Shown here: in pieces, positions 30,988-39,347 of the stretch
How positions within the stretch are numbered: the stretch's first letter is position 1
Layout of the letters: every line of letters starts with the position of its first letter
Assembly (NCBI GenBank): GCA_015056055.1
Contig: SVHC01000009.1
Location: 21,283 to 85,282, forward strand
Direction of reading: 5' to 3'
Length of the DNA: 64,000 bases
Origin: Clostridiales bacterium
Lineage (GTDB): Bacteria > Bacillota > Clostridia > Christensenellales > Aristaeellaceae
Program-made: the position numbers and the translations under genes
The notes under the pieces: model-generated
Databases searched by the model: none
What the model was told of the DNA's origin: nothing
The model's input: only the letters and a program-made list of their open reading frames with translations

Positions 30988-31016
30988 TTGATGAAACCGC
31001 CAAAAGGGTATATAAT
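30988..31016 (+). promoter_or_regulatory. Promoter of the small protein-pfkA-rlmD operon
   Basis: TTGATG (30988-30993), 17 bp, TATAAT (31011-31016). Confidence 0.7.
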
Positions 31017-31037
31017 AAGGGTATGGAGGATAAAACG

Positions 31038-31244
31038 ATGAAAAACGTCGACTGGGTTGTCATCCATATTTCCCGCACTGAGGCGGAGGCAAACAGGCTG
31101 GAAGCACGTCTTTCGGAGGAAGGCTTTCTGATTCGCCTGCGTGCCAGACCGCAGCTGAATATATGGGAACTGATGGCCACAAGGCTTGAAAGCGTTCCCG
31201 CACGTGATTTTTTGATGGAAATCCTGCACGAGGAGGAAAAATAA
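31038..31244 (+). CDS. Small conserved-looking protein upstream of pfkA (possible DUF2007-like fold)
   Basis: A 68-residue protein starting at ATG 31038 after ggagg; an ATG at 31023 precedes that site and is rejected. The sequence WVVIHISRTEAEANRLEARL, then SEEGFLIRLRAR, has the beta-alpha-beta pattern of DUF2007-type putative signal-transducing proteins (element-skipping over ligand ends). The match is loose. It ends 4 bp before pfkA and so is co-translated with it. Function unknown. Confidence 0.7.
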   Translation: MKNVDWVVIHISRTEAEANRLEARLSEEGFLIRLRARPQLNIWELMATRLESVPARDFLMEILHEEEK

Positions 31245-31248
31245 TACT

Positions 31249-32301
31249 ATGCAGCGTATTGCAGTTATGACTTCCGGCGGAGACGCCCCCGGCATGAACG
31301 CCGCCGTTCGCTCCGTCGTCCGCGCAGCCATTCACAACGATATGTCTGTCATCGGTTTCAAGCGTGGCTACAACGGCATGCTTATGCGCAGCCGCGACAC
31401 GCACGATGACTTCGAAATTATGACCCGCAAATCCGTATCCGATAAGATCCACCGCGGCGGTACCTTCCTGATGACCGCCCGCTGCACGGACTTCCTAGAC
31501 GTTGAGTGCCAGAAGCAGGTTATCAAGAACCTGCGCCTGCTCGGCATCGAAGGTCTGATCGGCATCGGCGGCGACGGTACCTTCCGCGGACTGAACGCCC
31601 TGAATGAACTGGGCTTCCCGACGGTCGGTATCCCCGGCACCATCGACAACGACATGGAGTACACCGATTATACCCTCGGATTTGACTCCGCGCTGAACAC
31701 TGCCTGCGAATGCATTGACCGTGTGCGCGAGACCAGCGATTCGCACGAACGCGCCAGCCTGATCACCGTTATGGGCCGCAACTGCGGCGATATCGCGCTG
31801 CACACCGCGCTTGCCTGCGGCGCAGAATACGTTATGATCCCCGAAGCTCCCTGGAGCATTGAAAGCATCGCCAACCGCATCAAGTGGGGCATGCTCAACG
31901 GCAAGCGTTCCACCATTATCGTAATGGCGGAAGGCGCATTCGCATCCCTGACCTCCAATGTTGAAAAAATCTGCCGCGAAAACGAATCCCTGCACGGCAT
32001 TATCAATGATACCATGACCAGTTCCAAGCTGGCTGCTATCCTTGAGGCGCTTTCCGGACAGGAAACCCGCTCCACCATCCTGGGCTACATACAGCGCGGC
32101 GGTTCCCCCAGTGCTCAGGACCGTATTCTCGGCAGCCGTTTCGGCGAATACGCCGTCAACCTGCTCAGGGATGATATCTCCGGCCGCGCCGTAGGTATCC
32201 GCGACAACAAACTGATCGATATGCCCTTCAGCGAAATCGTCGGCCAGCCGCAGCCGTTCAGGGCCGAGCTTATGCATCTGGTCAGCGTACTGGCACGATG
32301 A
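31249..32301 (+). CDS. pfkA: ATP-dependent 6-phosphofructokinase
   Basis: Commits fructose 6-phosphate to glycolysis. Motifs are TSGGDAPGMNAAVR (ATP site), GGDGTFRG, PGTIDNDMEYTDYTLGFDSA with the catalytic Asp, and GYIQRGGSPSAQDR. The Gly-Asp-Gly-Thr pattern at the ATP site fits ATP rather than pyrophosphate use. With 350 residues it is slightly longer than Bacillus PfkA. It overlaps rlmD by 4 bp. Confidence 0.96.
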   Translation: MQRIAVMTSGGDAPGMNAAVRSVVRAAIHNDMSVIGFKRGYNGMLMRSRDTHDDFEIMTRKSVSDKIHRGGTFLMTARCTDFLDVECQKQVIKNLRLLGIEGLIGIGGDGTFRGLNALNELGFPTVGIPGTIDNDMEYTDYTLGFDSALNTACECIDRVRETSDSHERASLITVMGRNCGDIALHTALACGAEYVMIPEAPWSIESIANRIKWGMLNGKRSTIIVMAEGAFASLTSNVEKICRENESLHGIINDTMTSSKLAAILEALSGQETRSTILGYIQRGGSPSAQDRILGSRFGEYAVNLLRDDISGRAVGIRDNKLIDMPFSEIVGQPQPFRAELMHLVSVLAR

Positions 32302-33560
32302 TGCACGTTACCATTCAGCGCGTCGACAGCGAACTGCGTGGCGTGGGCAGGCTGGAAAGCGGCAAAACCGTTTTTGTGCCGTTTGCGCTGCCGGGCGAGG
32401 TTGTCGCCGTTTCCCCGGTCGAAGAAAAAGACCGCTATATGATCGCACGTGCGGACGAGGTTTTAACCCCGTCCGCGCTTCGCATGACTGCGGATTGCCC
32501 GCATTACGGAACCTGCGGCGGCTGTTCCGGGCGGCATATGCAGTATGAAGCGACACTGAAATTCAAGCAGCAGATCGTATACGATGCGCTCAATCGTCTT
32601 GGCGGCGTGGAAAATCCCGTCGTTGAAGAAACCATTGGCGCCGAAAATCCGCTGCGCAATCGAAACAAAGTGGAATTCCGAATCCTGCCGGGCGGCAAAA
32701 TCGGCTACCATTCCAATGAACTGGGCAGCGCATTCCCCCTGACGGACTGCCTGCTCGCATCCGAAAAAATGCTGGATGCCGCGCGCGCGGCGGCAAAACT
32801 GTGCCCCAGAGCGCAGCATGTTGTCATCCGCACGAACCGCGCAGGCGAAATGCAGTTGACTGTTTCCGGCGAAGGACGCTTCCCCGTGGACGCCGAAGCG
32901 CTGGCAAAAGCATCCGGCGCAACTTCCATCCACGTTTGCCGCCTGAAAAATCGCCCGGCACACGCACTGGATGGCATGGTGGAAACGCTCCTGGGCGCGC
33001 CGAAGCTGCGCGAAACCATTTTCGGCAATCAGTTTTTCCTGTCACCGCAGGCATTTTTGCAGACGGATACCGTGCAGGCGGATAAGCTCTACGGCGAGGC
33101 ACTGCGCTATCTTGATCTTGCAGGCGGCGAAAAGGTTCTGGATGCTTACAGCGGCGCGGGAACCATTTCCCTTGCGCTTGCCAAAAAGGCAGGCCATGTG
33201 ACCGGCGTTGAAATCAATCCCGCCTCCGTCAGAAACGCAAAGGAAGCCGCCGAGCTCAACGGACTCGCCGATAAAGTGGACTTTGTATGTGCGGACGCCG
33301 TGCAGTTTGCCCGCGAAAACCGCGCCAGATTTGATGTCGCCATGGTGGACCCGCCCAGAAAGGGTCTTGATGAGGCCTTCACAAAGGCGCTCGTCGCCAT
33401 GCGCCCCGAAAAAATCGTCTATGTTTCCTGCAATCCCGCTACACTTGCCCGCGATATAAAACGCATGGCCGGGAAATACCGCCTTGTCAAGGCGCGACCG
33501 GTAGATATGTTCCCGTTTACGGCGAATATAGAAACAGTCGCATGCCTGACGCGCATCTGA
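32298..33560 (+). CDS. rlmD: 23S rRNA (uracil-C5)-methyltransferase RlmD family
   Basis: Forms m5U in 23S rRNA (TrmA/RumA family). Order: an N-terminal TRAM domain, a 4Fe-4S site with CPHYGTCGGC near residue 55 and a further Cys later, then a SAM-dependent methyltransferase with LDAYSGAGTISLALA and the catalytic Cys in YVSCNPATLARD. The 420 residues are close to family size. Which uridine is modified (747, 1939 or both) cannot be told. Confidence 0.93.
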   Translation: MMHVTIQRVDSELRGVGRLESGKTVFVPFALPGEVVAVSPVEEKDRYMIARADEVLTPSALRMTADCPHYGTCGGCSGRHMQYEATLKFKQQIVYDALNRLGGVENPVVEETIGAENPLRNRNKVEFRILPGGKIGYHSNELGSAFPLTDCLLASEKMLDAARAAAKLCPRAQHVVIRTNRAGEMQLTVSGEGRFPVDAEALAKASGATSIHVCRLKNRPAHALDGMVETLLGAPKLRETIFGNQFFLSPQAFLQTDTVQADKLYGEALRYLDLAGGEKVLDAYSGAGTISLALAKKAGHVTGVEINPASVRNAKEAAELNGLADKVDFVCADAVQFARENRARFDVAMVDPPRKGLDEAFTKALVAMRPEKIVYVSCNPATLARDIKRMAGKYRLVKARPVDMFPFTANIETVACLTRI

Positions 33561-33581
33561 TAAATACACCCGGAGAAATCT

Positions 33582-34292
33582 ATGACGAAAAAGCTGTTCA
33601 AGCGCACTGTTTTTCCCCTGATTCTGACGGCATACGCCTTCCTGTGTCAGGGCGGCGCATACGCCATTGCCCGCATGATCGCAGGCGGATGGGAAAAGAC
33701 CGATATCACCACTGCCTTTGACCGTTTGATTCCATTCGTGCCGTGGACGGTGGCCATATACTTTGGCTGCTATCTCTTCTGGATCGCGAATTACTTCATC
33801 TGCGCACGGGATGAAAGCGACGCGCGCGCACGGTTCTTTGCTGCGGATACGATTGCAAAGGGGATCTGCTTTGTCATTTTCCTTTTGTTTCCCACAACGA
33901 ATGTGCGTCCCGATGTTGCGGGGGATGGGGTATGGAATGCACTGATGCGCCTTCTGTACAGCATTGATTCGCCGGACAATCTTTTCCCCTCCATGCACTG
34001 CCTGATGGGCTGGTTCTGCTGGGTTGGCGTGCGGAGGCGAAGCGACATTCCGATGTGGTACAAATGGTTCTCCCTTTTGGGCGCGCTGGCGGTGTGCGTA
34101 TCTACGCTGACCACCTATCAGCATGTAATTGCCGACGTAATCGGCGGTGTGCTGCTTTCCGAAATCTGCTATCTCTTTGCAGGTGCAAACGGAATCCGCC
34201 GGGCAGCCGCGCGGGGAATTGAATGGCTTTACCGCAATATAGCCAAAATTCTGCATATATCCGCTGCGGATTTAGACGCATCTATCAGCTAA
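33582..34292 (+). CDS. PAP2-superfamily membrane phosphatase
   Basis: A 236-residue membrane protein with about six hydrophobic segments. The PAP2 active-site motifs are visible: FPTTNVRP, PSMHCLMGW (second motif with His) and TTYQHVIADVIGG (third motif with His and Asp). It may dephosphorylate phosphatidic acid, phosphatidylglycerol phosphate or undecaprenyl pyrophosphate. It follows rlmD by 21 bp and ends before a terminator. Confidence 0.85.
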   Translation: MTKKLFKRTVFPLILTAYAFLCQGGAYAIARMIAGGWEKTDITTAFDRLIPFVPWTVAIYFGCYLFWIANYFICARDESDARARFFAADTIAKGICFVIFLLFPTTNVRPDVAGDGVWNALMRLLYSIDSPDNLFPSMHCLMGWFCWVGVRRRSDIPMWYKWFSLLGALAVCVSTLTTYQHVIADVIGGVLLSEICYLFAGANGIRRAAARGIEWLYRNIAKILHISAADLDASIS

Positions 34293-34320
34293 GCCTTACA
34301 GGTGTTTTTTGACAAGCAGT

Positions 34321-34356
34321 GGCCTATGACCCTTGAGGTCTCGGGCCGATTTTTTT
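34321..34356 (+). terminator. Terminator after the PAP2 gene
   Basis: Stem ggcc-tat-gacc / ggtc-tcg-ggcc with a cttga loop, followed by gattttttt. Confidence 0.75.
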
Positions 34357-34377
34357 CTCATAATTCAGCAAATTCAT

Positions 34378-34406
34378 TTGACTTGTGCGGCCGGATAAAC
34401 TATACT
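34378..34406 (+). promoter_or_regulatory. Promoter of the split chromate-transporter genes
   Basis: TTGACT (34378-34383), 17 bp, TATACT (34401-34406). Confidence 0.75.
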
Positions 34407-34448
34407 GGTAGAGCAGAAAAAAGCACCTGCAGAACGGAGGATATGCCA

Positions 34449-35039
34449 ATGCGCAAGAAGCTTTCGGCAATGGCCGAATTGTTCCTTACCTTTTTCAAGA
34501 TCGGTCTTTTCACCTTCGGCGGCGGATATGCCATGCTGTCCGTGATCGAGGATGCGTGCGTAGAGAAGAAAAAGTGGATCACCCACGATGAAATGATGAA
34601 CGTGACCGTTATCGCGGAATCTACGCCCGGTCCCATCGCCATCAACTGCGCCACCTTCGTCGGCTACAAAACGGCGGGAATGCTCGGCTCCATCGCTGCG
34701 ACCCTCGGCGTGGTTATGCCGTCGTTCATTATTATCTACATTATTTCCATGTTCCTGAATAACCTTCTGGAATATCCGATCGTTTCCAAGGCATTCAGCG
34801 GCATCCGCGCAGGCGTAAGCCTTCTGATCGTGGATGTGGGCGTAAACATGCTTTTGAAAATGGAAAAATCGCTGCAGGCACGCCTGATTGCATTCGGCTC
34901 CCTTGCCGCCATGCTGCTGATTGACATTTTTGCGTGGAACTTCTCGTCCATCGCACTGATTCTGATTGCAGGCGCGATCAGCCTTGCCCTGTATCTTGTG
35001 AAGGGTGCACCCGAAAAGAAGGGCGGTGAGGCAAAATGA
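34449..35039 (+). CDS. Chromate transporter family, first half-size subunit
   Basis: A 196-residue CHR-domain membrane protein with the family start FFKIGLFTFGGGYAMLSVIE and the ESTPGPIAINCATFVGY motif. It is a half-size (short-chain) member; the partner follows with an ATGA overlap. Start ATG 34449 is chosen over 34443 because ggagg is 8 bp away. Substrate in gut Clostridia is uncertain; chromate may not be the physiological ion. Confidence 0.9.
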   Translation: MRKKLSAMAELFLTFFKIGLFTFGGGYAMLSVIEDACVEKKKWITHDEMMNVTVIAESTPGPIAINCATFVGYKTAGMLGSIAATLGVVMPSFIIIYIISMFLNNLLEYPIVSKAFSGIRAGVSLLIVDVGVNMLLKMEKSLQARLIAFGSLAAMLLIDIFAWNFSSIALILIAGAISLALYLVKGAPEKKGGEAK

Positions 35040-35593
35040 TCTATCTGGATCTTCTGCTCGGCTTTCTGAAAGTCGGCCTTTTCAGCTTCGGCGGTGCTTA
35101 CAGCTCCATTCCTCTTGTGCGCGAGGTCGTGCACAAATATGGATGGCTGACCGATGAAGTCCTCACGCACATGATCGCAGTCAGCGAAAGCACGCCCGGT
35201 CCCATTACCGTAAACCTTGCAACCTATGTGGGAAGCAGCCAGGCAGGCGTGCTTGGCGCAGCCATTGCAACGCTGTCGGTAATTCTGCCCGCATTCTTCA
35301 TCATCCTGCTCATCATGGTGGCGCTGAAGAAGGTTCTGGAAAGCAAGTATGTTCAGGCTGTGCTCGACGGGCTCAAGCCCTGCATCGCCGGCATCATCAC
35401 GGCAACCGGCGTTTATATGGCAGCATGCGGCCTTTTCAAGGAGGAAAATGTATCCCAGCTCGACTGGCGCGCAGTGGTCATTACGGCAGTTCTCGGCGCG
35501 GGCATGATCGTCTACCGCCGCATAAAAAAGAAGCGGCTTTCGCCGATTCTGATTATTGTGGCTTCCGCAATTCTGGGAATTATCCTGTACTAA
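35036..35593 (+). CDS. Chromate transporter family, second half-size subunit
   Basis: A 185-residue CHR-domain protein with FLKVGLFSFGGAYSSIPLV and SESTPGPITVNLATYVG. It is homologous to the preceding subunit; short-chain CHR proteins work as pairs with opposite membrane topology. A strong terminator follows. Confidence 0.9.
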   Translation: MIYLDLLLGFLKVGLFSFGGAYSSIPLVREVVHKYGWLTDEVLTHMIAVSESTPGPITVNLATYVGSSQAGVLGAAIATLSVILPAFFIILLIMVALKKVLESKYVQAVLDGLKPCIAGIITATGVYMAACGLFKEENVSQLDWRAVVITAVLGAGMIVYRRIKKKRLSPILIIVASAILGIILY

Positions 35594-35604
35594 GCGTATA
35601 CTTC

Positions 35605-35640
35605 ACCTCATGCAGTTTAGCGCTGCATGAGGTATTTTAT
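35605..35640 (+). terminator. Terminator of the chromate-transporter pair
   Basis: Stem acctcatgcag / ctgcatgaggt, loop tttagcg, tail attttattt. Confidence 0.9.
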
Positions 35641-35738
35641 TTCATCCCGCTTTGCCCATATTCCGCCCAGCTTGACGGATGGTAAAAACAGGAGTACAAT
35701 GAAAACAGCTACAATTGCGCAGCAAGGAGTGATTACAG

Positions 35739-37604
35739 ATGAATCGCAAAATACGCATACTTTATAGTATGGTTCTTTTGGTTTGCCTGAGCATGATACT
35801 CGCAGGTTGCACGTCGGATGCCGACAAATACCAAAAAGCGCAGGAAACCCTGCATACCGGCAAGTACGCAGAAGCCGTAACGGCATTTGAGGAACTGGGC
35901 AGCTATGAGGATGCCGAAAAGTACCTGATATACGCCCGAACCATGGTTCTGGCTGAAGAGGGCAGCTTTGACCAAGCCGTAGCCCGATTTACTTTGCTGG
36001 GCGAATTCCAGGACAGCGCTCTGCAGGCTGTATACTATACGGCGCGCCTGGCCGAGGCCGAGCAGCGATACGAGGAGGCAGATGCGCTCTACCAGACCAT
36101 CATCTCCTTCCGTGACAGTATGGAGCGCACAGCAAAGCTAAATGATATGATTCTTGACCGGGATTTTGCCGTTGCTCGTCAGGTGCTTCTCGGCGAAATC
36201 AGTGAGCAGAGCACGATTATTGACCTCAAAGCCCTGTTCGGCAAGGCATACTCTGACTCCAGCACGAAAATGCCGGAACAGTTTAGCCAATTGGCAGCTG
36301 ACGCGCTTGCCGCCGGGCGGTACAGCAGCGCGGAAACCATTCTTGCATGGCTGAATGAGGCTGGCTATGAGGGCGGCACGCAGCTGAATCTGGATATTCT
36401 TTTTGCACAGGCAAAGCAGCAGATGGGCGAGGGCAACTATCGCAATGCTCTTGTTCAGCTGGAATCGCTGCATGCGGAAGGATATTCCGCCGCCAAAGAC
36501 GCACTGATCGAATGCTGCATCCAGTTGGGCATGCAGACAGAGGCAGACGGAAAATATGCCTCCGCAAGCGATTGGTATGCCAAGGCGCAGGCATATGGCG
36601 ACAGTTCTGCCGCCCAGCATATCGAGCGCCTTCATGGCATTCTTGCATCCCGGTACAATGAAGCCGAGCAGCTGCTCGCGCAGAGTGATTTTTCCGGCGC
36701 ATACGCAGCTTTCAAAAACCTGTCCGGATACAAGGACGCCTATGACCGGGCAACGGACACGCTGATTACCCTCCGGACAGAAACCACCGCGCAAATTACC
36801 TGCGGTTCCAATCACACGGTTGCCCTGAAGGCAGACGGCACCCTGATGGCGACCGGAACCAACTACGACGGCCAATGCAACGTAGAAAACGGGCGCGATA
36901 TCGTGGCCATAGATGCCGGTAGTTTCACCACCCTGGGGCTGAAGGCGAACGGAACCGTAGTTGCAACGGGTGACAACGAGTACGGACAATGCGACGTTGA
37001 CGCTTGGCGCAATATCGCAGCCGTGGCCGTCGGCTCTAAGCATACCGTCGGCCTCAAGACGGACGGTACCGTGGTTACGGAGGGAAACAACCGATTTGGA
37101 CAGTGCGACGCAGACAAATGGCGCGATATTGTGGCCGTAGACGCCGGATCGTTCCACACCGTCGGCGTAAAGGCGGACGGCACCGTGGTAGCAACGGGAA
37201 AAAATGATTTCGGCCAGCTCGACGTAAGCGAGTGGTGCGATATCGTGGCCGTAGCCACAGGTAAATATCACACCGTCGGCCTGAAAAAGGACGGCACTGT
37301 AGTCGGCACAGGACAGAACAATTATGGTGAATGCAATTTAGACGCATGGTATGATATTGTAGACATAGCAGTCGGCGAGCATACTACCATCGGTCTGAAA
37401 GCGGACGGCAGCGTAGTCATCGTGGGAAGCAATGACTACAACCAGCACGACGTAAGTGAATGGCGCGATATCGTGGCCATAGATGCCGGCGCCTCATTCC
37501 TTTGCGATCACATCGCCGGCTTGAAAGCGGACGGCACAGTCGTTATCCTATGTGACAACAGCCGCAATCCATGCGATACATCTGAATGGAACCTTTTCGA
37601 GTAA
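35739..37604 (+). CDS. Lipoprotein with TPR-like array and seven-bladed RCC1-like propeller
   Basis: A 621-residue surface lipoprotein. The signal peptide ends in lipobox LAGC (Cys at about residue 24). Residues 28-345 are helical repeats of about 34-40 residues (for example KYQKAQETLHTGKYAEAVTA, then FEELGSYEDAEKYL), a TPR/Sel1-like layout. Residues 350-620 form seven repeats of 38 residues with pattern IVAVxxGxxHTVGLKxDGTVVATGxNxYGQCDVxxWxD. Seven units are enough for one closed RCC1-type beta-propeller. No enzyme motif; probably a binding protein for protein or glycan on the cell surface. Monocistronic. Confidence 0.9.
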   Translation: MNRKIRILYSMVLLVCLSMILAGCTSDADKYQKAQETLHTGKYAEAVTAFEELGSYEDAEKYLIYARTMVLAEEGSFDQAVARFTLLGEFQDSALQAVYYTARLAEAEQRYEEADALYQTIISFRDSMERTAKLNDMILDRDFAVARQVLLGEISEQSTIIDLKALFGKAYSDSSTKMPEQFSQLAADALAAGRYSSAETILAWLNEAGYEGGTQLNLDILFAQAKQQMGEGNYRNALVQLESLHAEGYSAAKDALIECCIQLGMQTEADGKYASASDWYAKAQAYGDSSAAQHIERLHGILASRYNEAEQLLAQSDFSGAYAAFKNLSGYKDAYDRATDTLITLRTETTAQITCGSNHTVALKADGTLMATGTNYDGQCNVENGRDIVAIDAGSFTTLGLKANGTVVATGDNEYGQCDVDAWRNIAAVAVGSKHTVGLKTDGTVVTEGNNRFGQCDADKWRDIVAVDAGSFHTVGVKADGTVVATGKNDFGQLDVSEWCDIVAVATGKYHTVGLKKDGTVVGTGQNNYGECNLDAWYDIVDIAVGEHTTIGLKADGSVVIVGSNDYNQHDVSEWRDIVAIDAGASFLCDHIAGLKADGTVVILCDNSRNPCDTSEWNLFE

Positions 37605-37615
37605 CGCAGCGCAAA

Positions 37616-37656
37616 TCACCCCATGCAGAAAACATCTCTGCATGGGGTGATGTTTT
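37616..37656. terminator. Bidirectional terminator
   Basis: Perfect 14-bp stem tcaccccatgcaga / tctgcatggggtga around aaacatc, followed by tgtttta; shared by the propeller lipoprotein and the convergent rhodanese gene. Confidence 0.9.
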
Positions 37657-38050
37657 ATTCCGTTACGATTTCGCCTTTCCAATCCATGATGCCGCCGAAT
37701 TCCACAATGTTTGTGTATCCGAGGTTTACCAGTTTCTGTGCCGCCTGCTTGGAGCGGTTACCGCTGCGGCAGTAGACGAGAATCAGCTTGTCTTTATCCG
37801 AAAGGGAGAGGATTTCCTCCGTTCCGATATCTTCATTGGGAAGATTGACTGCGCCGGGGATATGCCCCGATGCAAATTCCTCCGGGGTGCGTACGTCGAG
37901 AATGAGATAATCCGTTTCATTTGCCATCACACTGACGGCTTCATCCATGGTGATCTGCCTGTAGGTAGAATTTTCTTCCATATGTGTGCAGGCCGTCAGG
38001 AGGAAAAAGCACAGCAAGAACGGAAATGCAATTGCAATCAGGCTTTTCAC
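37655..38050 (-). CDS. Rhodanese-like lipoprotein
   Basis: A 131-residue exported protein with lipobox LTAC (Cys at residue 21) and one rhodanese domain. The active-site loop CRSGNRSKQAAQ is intact, with the family elements LILDVRTPEEFASGHIPGAV and GGIMDWKGE. It would handle sulfane sulfur outside the membrane. It lies 23 bp after the SDR gene, likely in the same transcript. Confidence 0.9.
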   Translation of the reverse strand: MKSLIAIAFPFLLCFFLLTACTHMEENSTYRQITMDEAVSVMANETDYLILDVRTPEEFASGHIPGAVNLPNEDIGTEEILSLSDKDKLILVYCRSGNRSKQAAQKLVNLGYTNIVEFGGIMDWKGEIVTE

Positions 38051-38073
38051 TGAGGGCCACTCCTCTCTTTGCG

Positions 38074-38820
38074 TTATGAACGCGCCATGCCATCCACGCT
38101 GAGAACTACGCCCGTGATGTAGGACGCTTCATCCGATGCGAGGAAGACAAACGCATTTGCGATATCTTCCGGCTGACCGAGGCGGCGCAGCGGAATTTGC
38201 TTGATCATGGGCTCGATAACTTCTTTGGGCACAGCCTTCATCATATCGGTTTCGGTGATACCGGGCGCAACCGCATTCACGCGGATGCCCTTGGGACCCA
38301 GCTCACGCGCAAGGGATACGGTAAGTCCGTTGACCGCGAACTTGGATGCCGGGTAGGCGAATCCGCTGGGCTGGCCGGAAATGCTGACCATGGACGAAGT
38401 GGAAAGGATAACGCCCCTTCCGTGCTTGACCATGCATTCGCTGGCGGCGCGGGTGGCGTTGAATACGCCCTTCACGTTCAGGTCCATGACCTTATCAAAG
38501 GTTTCTTCGGTGTATTCGGTAAAGGGCGTGCTTTCGGAAACGCCCGCATTGTTTACGAGAATATCCACGCAGCCGTACTTCATTGCCGCATCACGGAATG
38601 CATTGCGCACGGATTCCAGACTGGACAGCTGCGGGCTCATGCCTGCAACGGTGGCATTCGGGTGTTTTTCCTGAAGACGGGCAACCGCCTCGTCCGCGGA
38701 TTTCTGGGAGCTTGCAGTTATGATGACGGTGGCTCCCTCCTGCAGAAATTTGTCGGCAGTGGCAAATCCGATGCCACGGCTGCCGCCGGTGATGATAGCA
38801 ACTTTATCTTTCAGCCTCAT
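38074..38820 (-). CDS. Short-chain dehydrogenase/reductase (FabG-like)
   Basis: A 248-residue classical SDR: cofactor motif TGGSRGIG, NNAG at 89-92, catalytic Ser in SSMVS, YPASK, and a C-terminal SYITGVVLSVDGM. A FabG role is possible, but no fatty-acid genes are near; it could act on other hydroxy or keto substrates such as steroids or sugars. Ribosome binding site aaggagg; a TATAAT-like -10 lies just upstream. Confidence 0.88.
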   Translation of the reverse strand: MRLKDKVAIITGGSRGIGFATADKFLQEGATVIITASSQKSADEAVARLQEKHPNATVAGMSPQLSSLESVRNAFRDAAMKYGCVDILVNNAGVSESTPFTEYTEETFDKVMDLNVKGVFNATRAASECMVKHGRGVILSTSSMVSISGQPSGFAYPASKFAVNGLTVSLARELGPKGIRVNAVAPGITETDMMKAVPKEVIEPMIKQIPLRRLGQPEDIANAFVFLASDEASYITGVVLSVDGMARS

Positions 38821-38924
38821 TGTGAGAACCTCCTTATTTTTTCCTTGTGATTATATAATACCCGGAAATGGAAGGTTTGAAACACGGAATTTTTCTCTCC
38901 CTCGGTCAGCTTCGCTGCCAGCAT

Positions 38925-39050
38925 CCCTCAATTCGCAATAGTCATACGTCAGCGCTTTGCTTGCCGTATTCCTTTGCTCATTGGGCTTACTACGGCCTGT
39001 TTCCGCCACTGGCGGCGGCCTGCGTGCGCCCCTCGTCAGAGGGAGCCCGC
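38925..39050. repeat. Dispersed intergenic repeat, copy B
   Basis: About 125 bp matching copy A at 15949-16077 in the same orientation. It is preceded by ctccctcggtcagcttcgct, which could pair in part with the terminal cctcgtcagagggag. It ends about 10 bp before the left hairpin of structured repeat copy 1, so two unrelated repeats abut here. Confidence 0.85.
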
Positions 39051-39060
39051 TGTACACAAA

Positions 39061-39083
39061 AGCCCCCGCATTGCTGCGGGGGG
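39061..39083. repeat. Left flanking terminator hairpin of structured repeat copy 1
   Basis: gcccccgca-ttgc-tgcggggg, the same hairpin as 39319-39342. On the minus strand this copy is followed by CTTTTGTG, the T-rich tail expected of an intrinsic terminator. Confidence 0.8.
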
Positions 39084-39085
39084 AG

Positions 39086-39312
39086 TGTCAAAAATACTTG
39101 TAAGGGATAGATATGTCTAAATCCGCAGCGGCGGCGTGTACGCCGCGAGGAGCGTATTTTTTCGCAGGGAGCTTGCGTACCGAAGAAAAAATCGTTTCCT
39201 TGCAGATTTTACGGTCGAAATCTAAAAGATTTCAGTAAAATCTGGTGAGGGTGGCAGTGGCGGGGGAGTTTACTTCCCCGTCCACAAGGATGGCAAAAAT
39301 ACTTTTTTGACA
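39086..39312. mobile_element. Structured TIR element, copy 1 (227 bp)
   Basis: Starts with TGTCAAAAAT and ends with TTTTTTGACA (inverted ends). Contents in order: a variable left part, hairpin gcggcg-tgta-cgccgc, a gcgtattttttc / gaaaaaatcgt arm, the double stem cagattttac (39203-39212) / gtaaaatctg (39235-39244) enclosing gaaatct-aaa-agatttc, a conserved block gtgagggtggcagtggcggg, and hairpin ggggagtttacttcccc. There is no open frame. A second copy lies at 50581-50815. It sits between two copies of the pflA terminator hairpin. I call it mobile because of inverted ends, two loci and flanking duplications; a structured RNA gene is the alternative. Confidence 0.7.
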
Positions 39313-39318
39313 TCCTAC

Positions 39319-39342
39319 AGCCCCCGCATTGCTGCGGGGGCT
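39319..39342 (-). terminator. pflA-proximal terminator hairpin (right flank of structured repeat copy 1)
   Basis: agcccccgcattgctgcggg continuing gggct, placed 6 bp after the pflA stop. On the minus strand its T-tail is missing because the element follows; the tail is found at the duplicate, 39061-39083. Confidence 0.75.
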
Positions 39343-39347
39343 CTTTA

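Noticed and set aside
38851-39057. Minus-strand frame through dispersed repeat copy B
   Set aside because: The same frame appears in copy A with a different start and end; it is a repeat-borne frame without translation signals.
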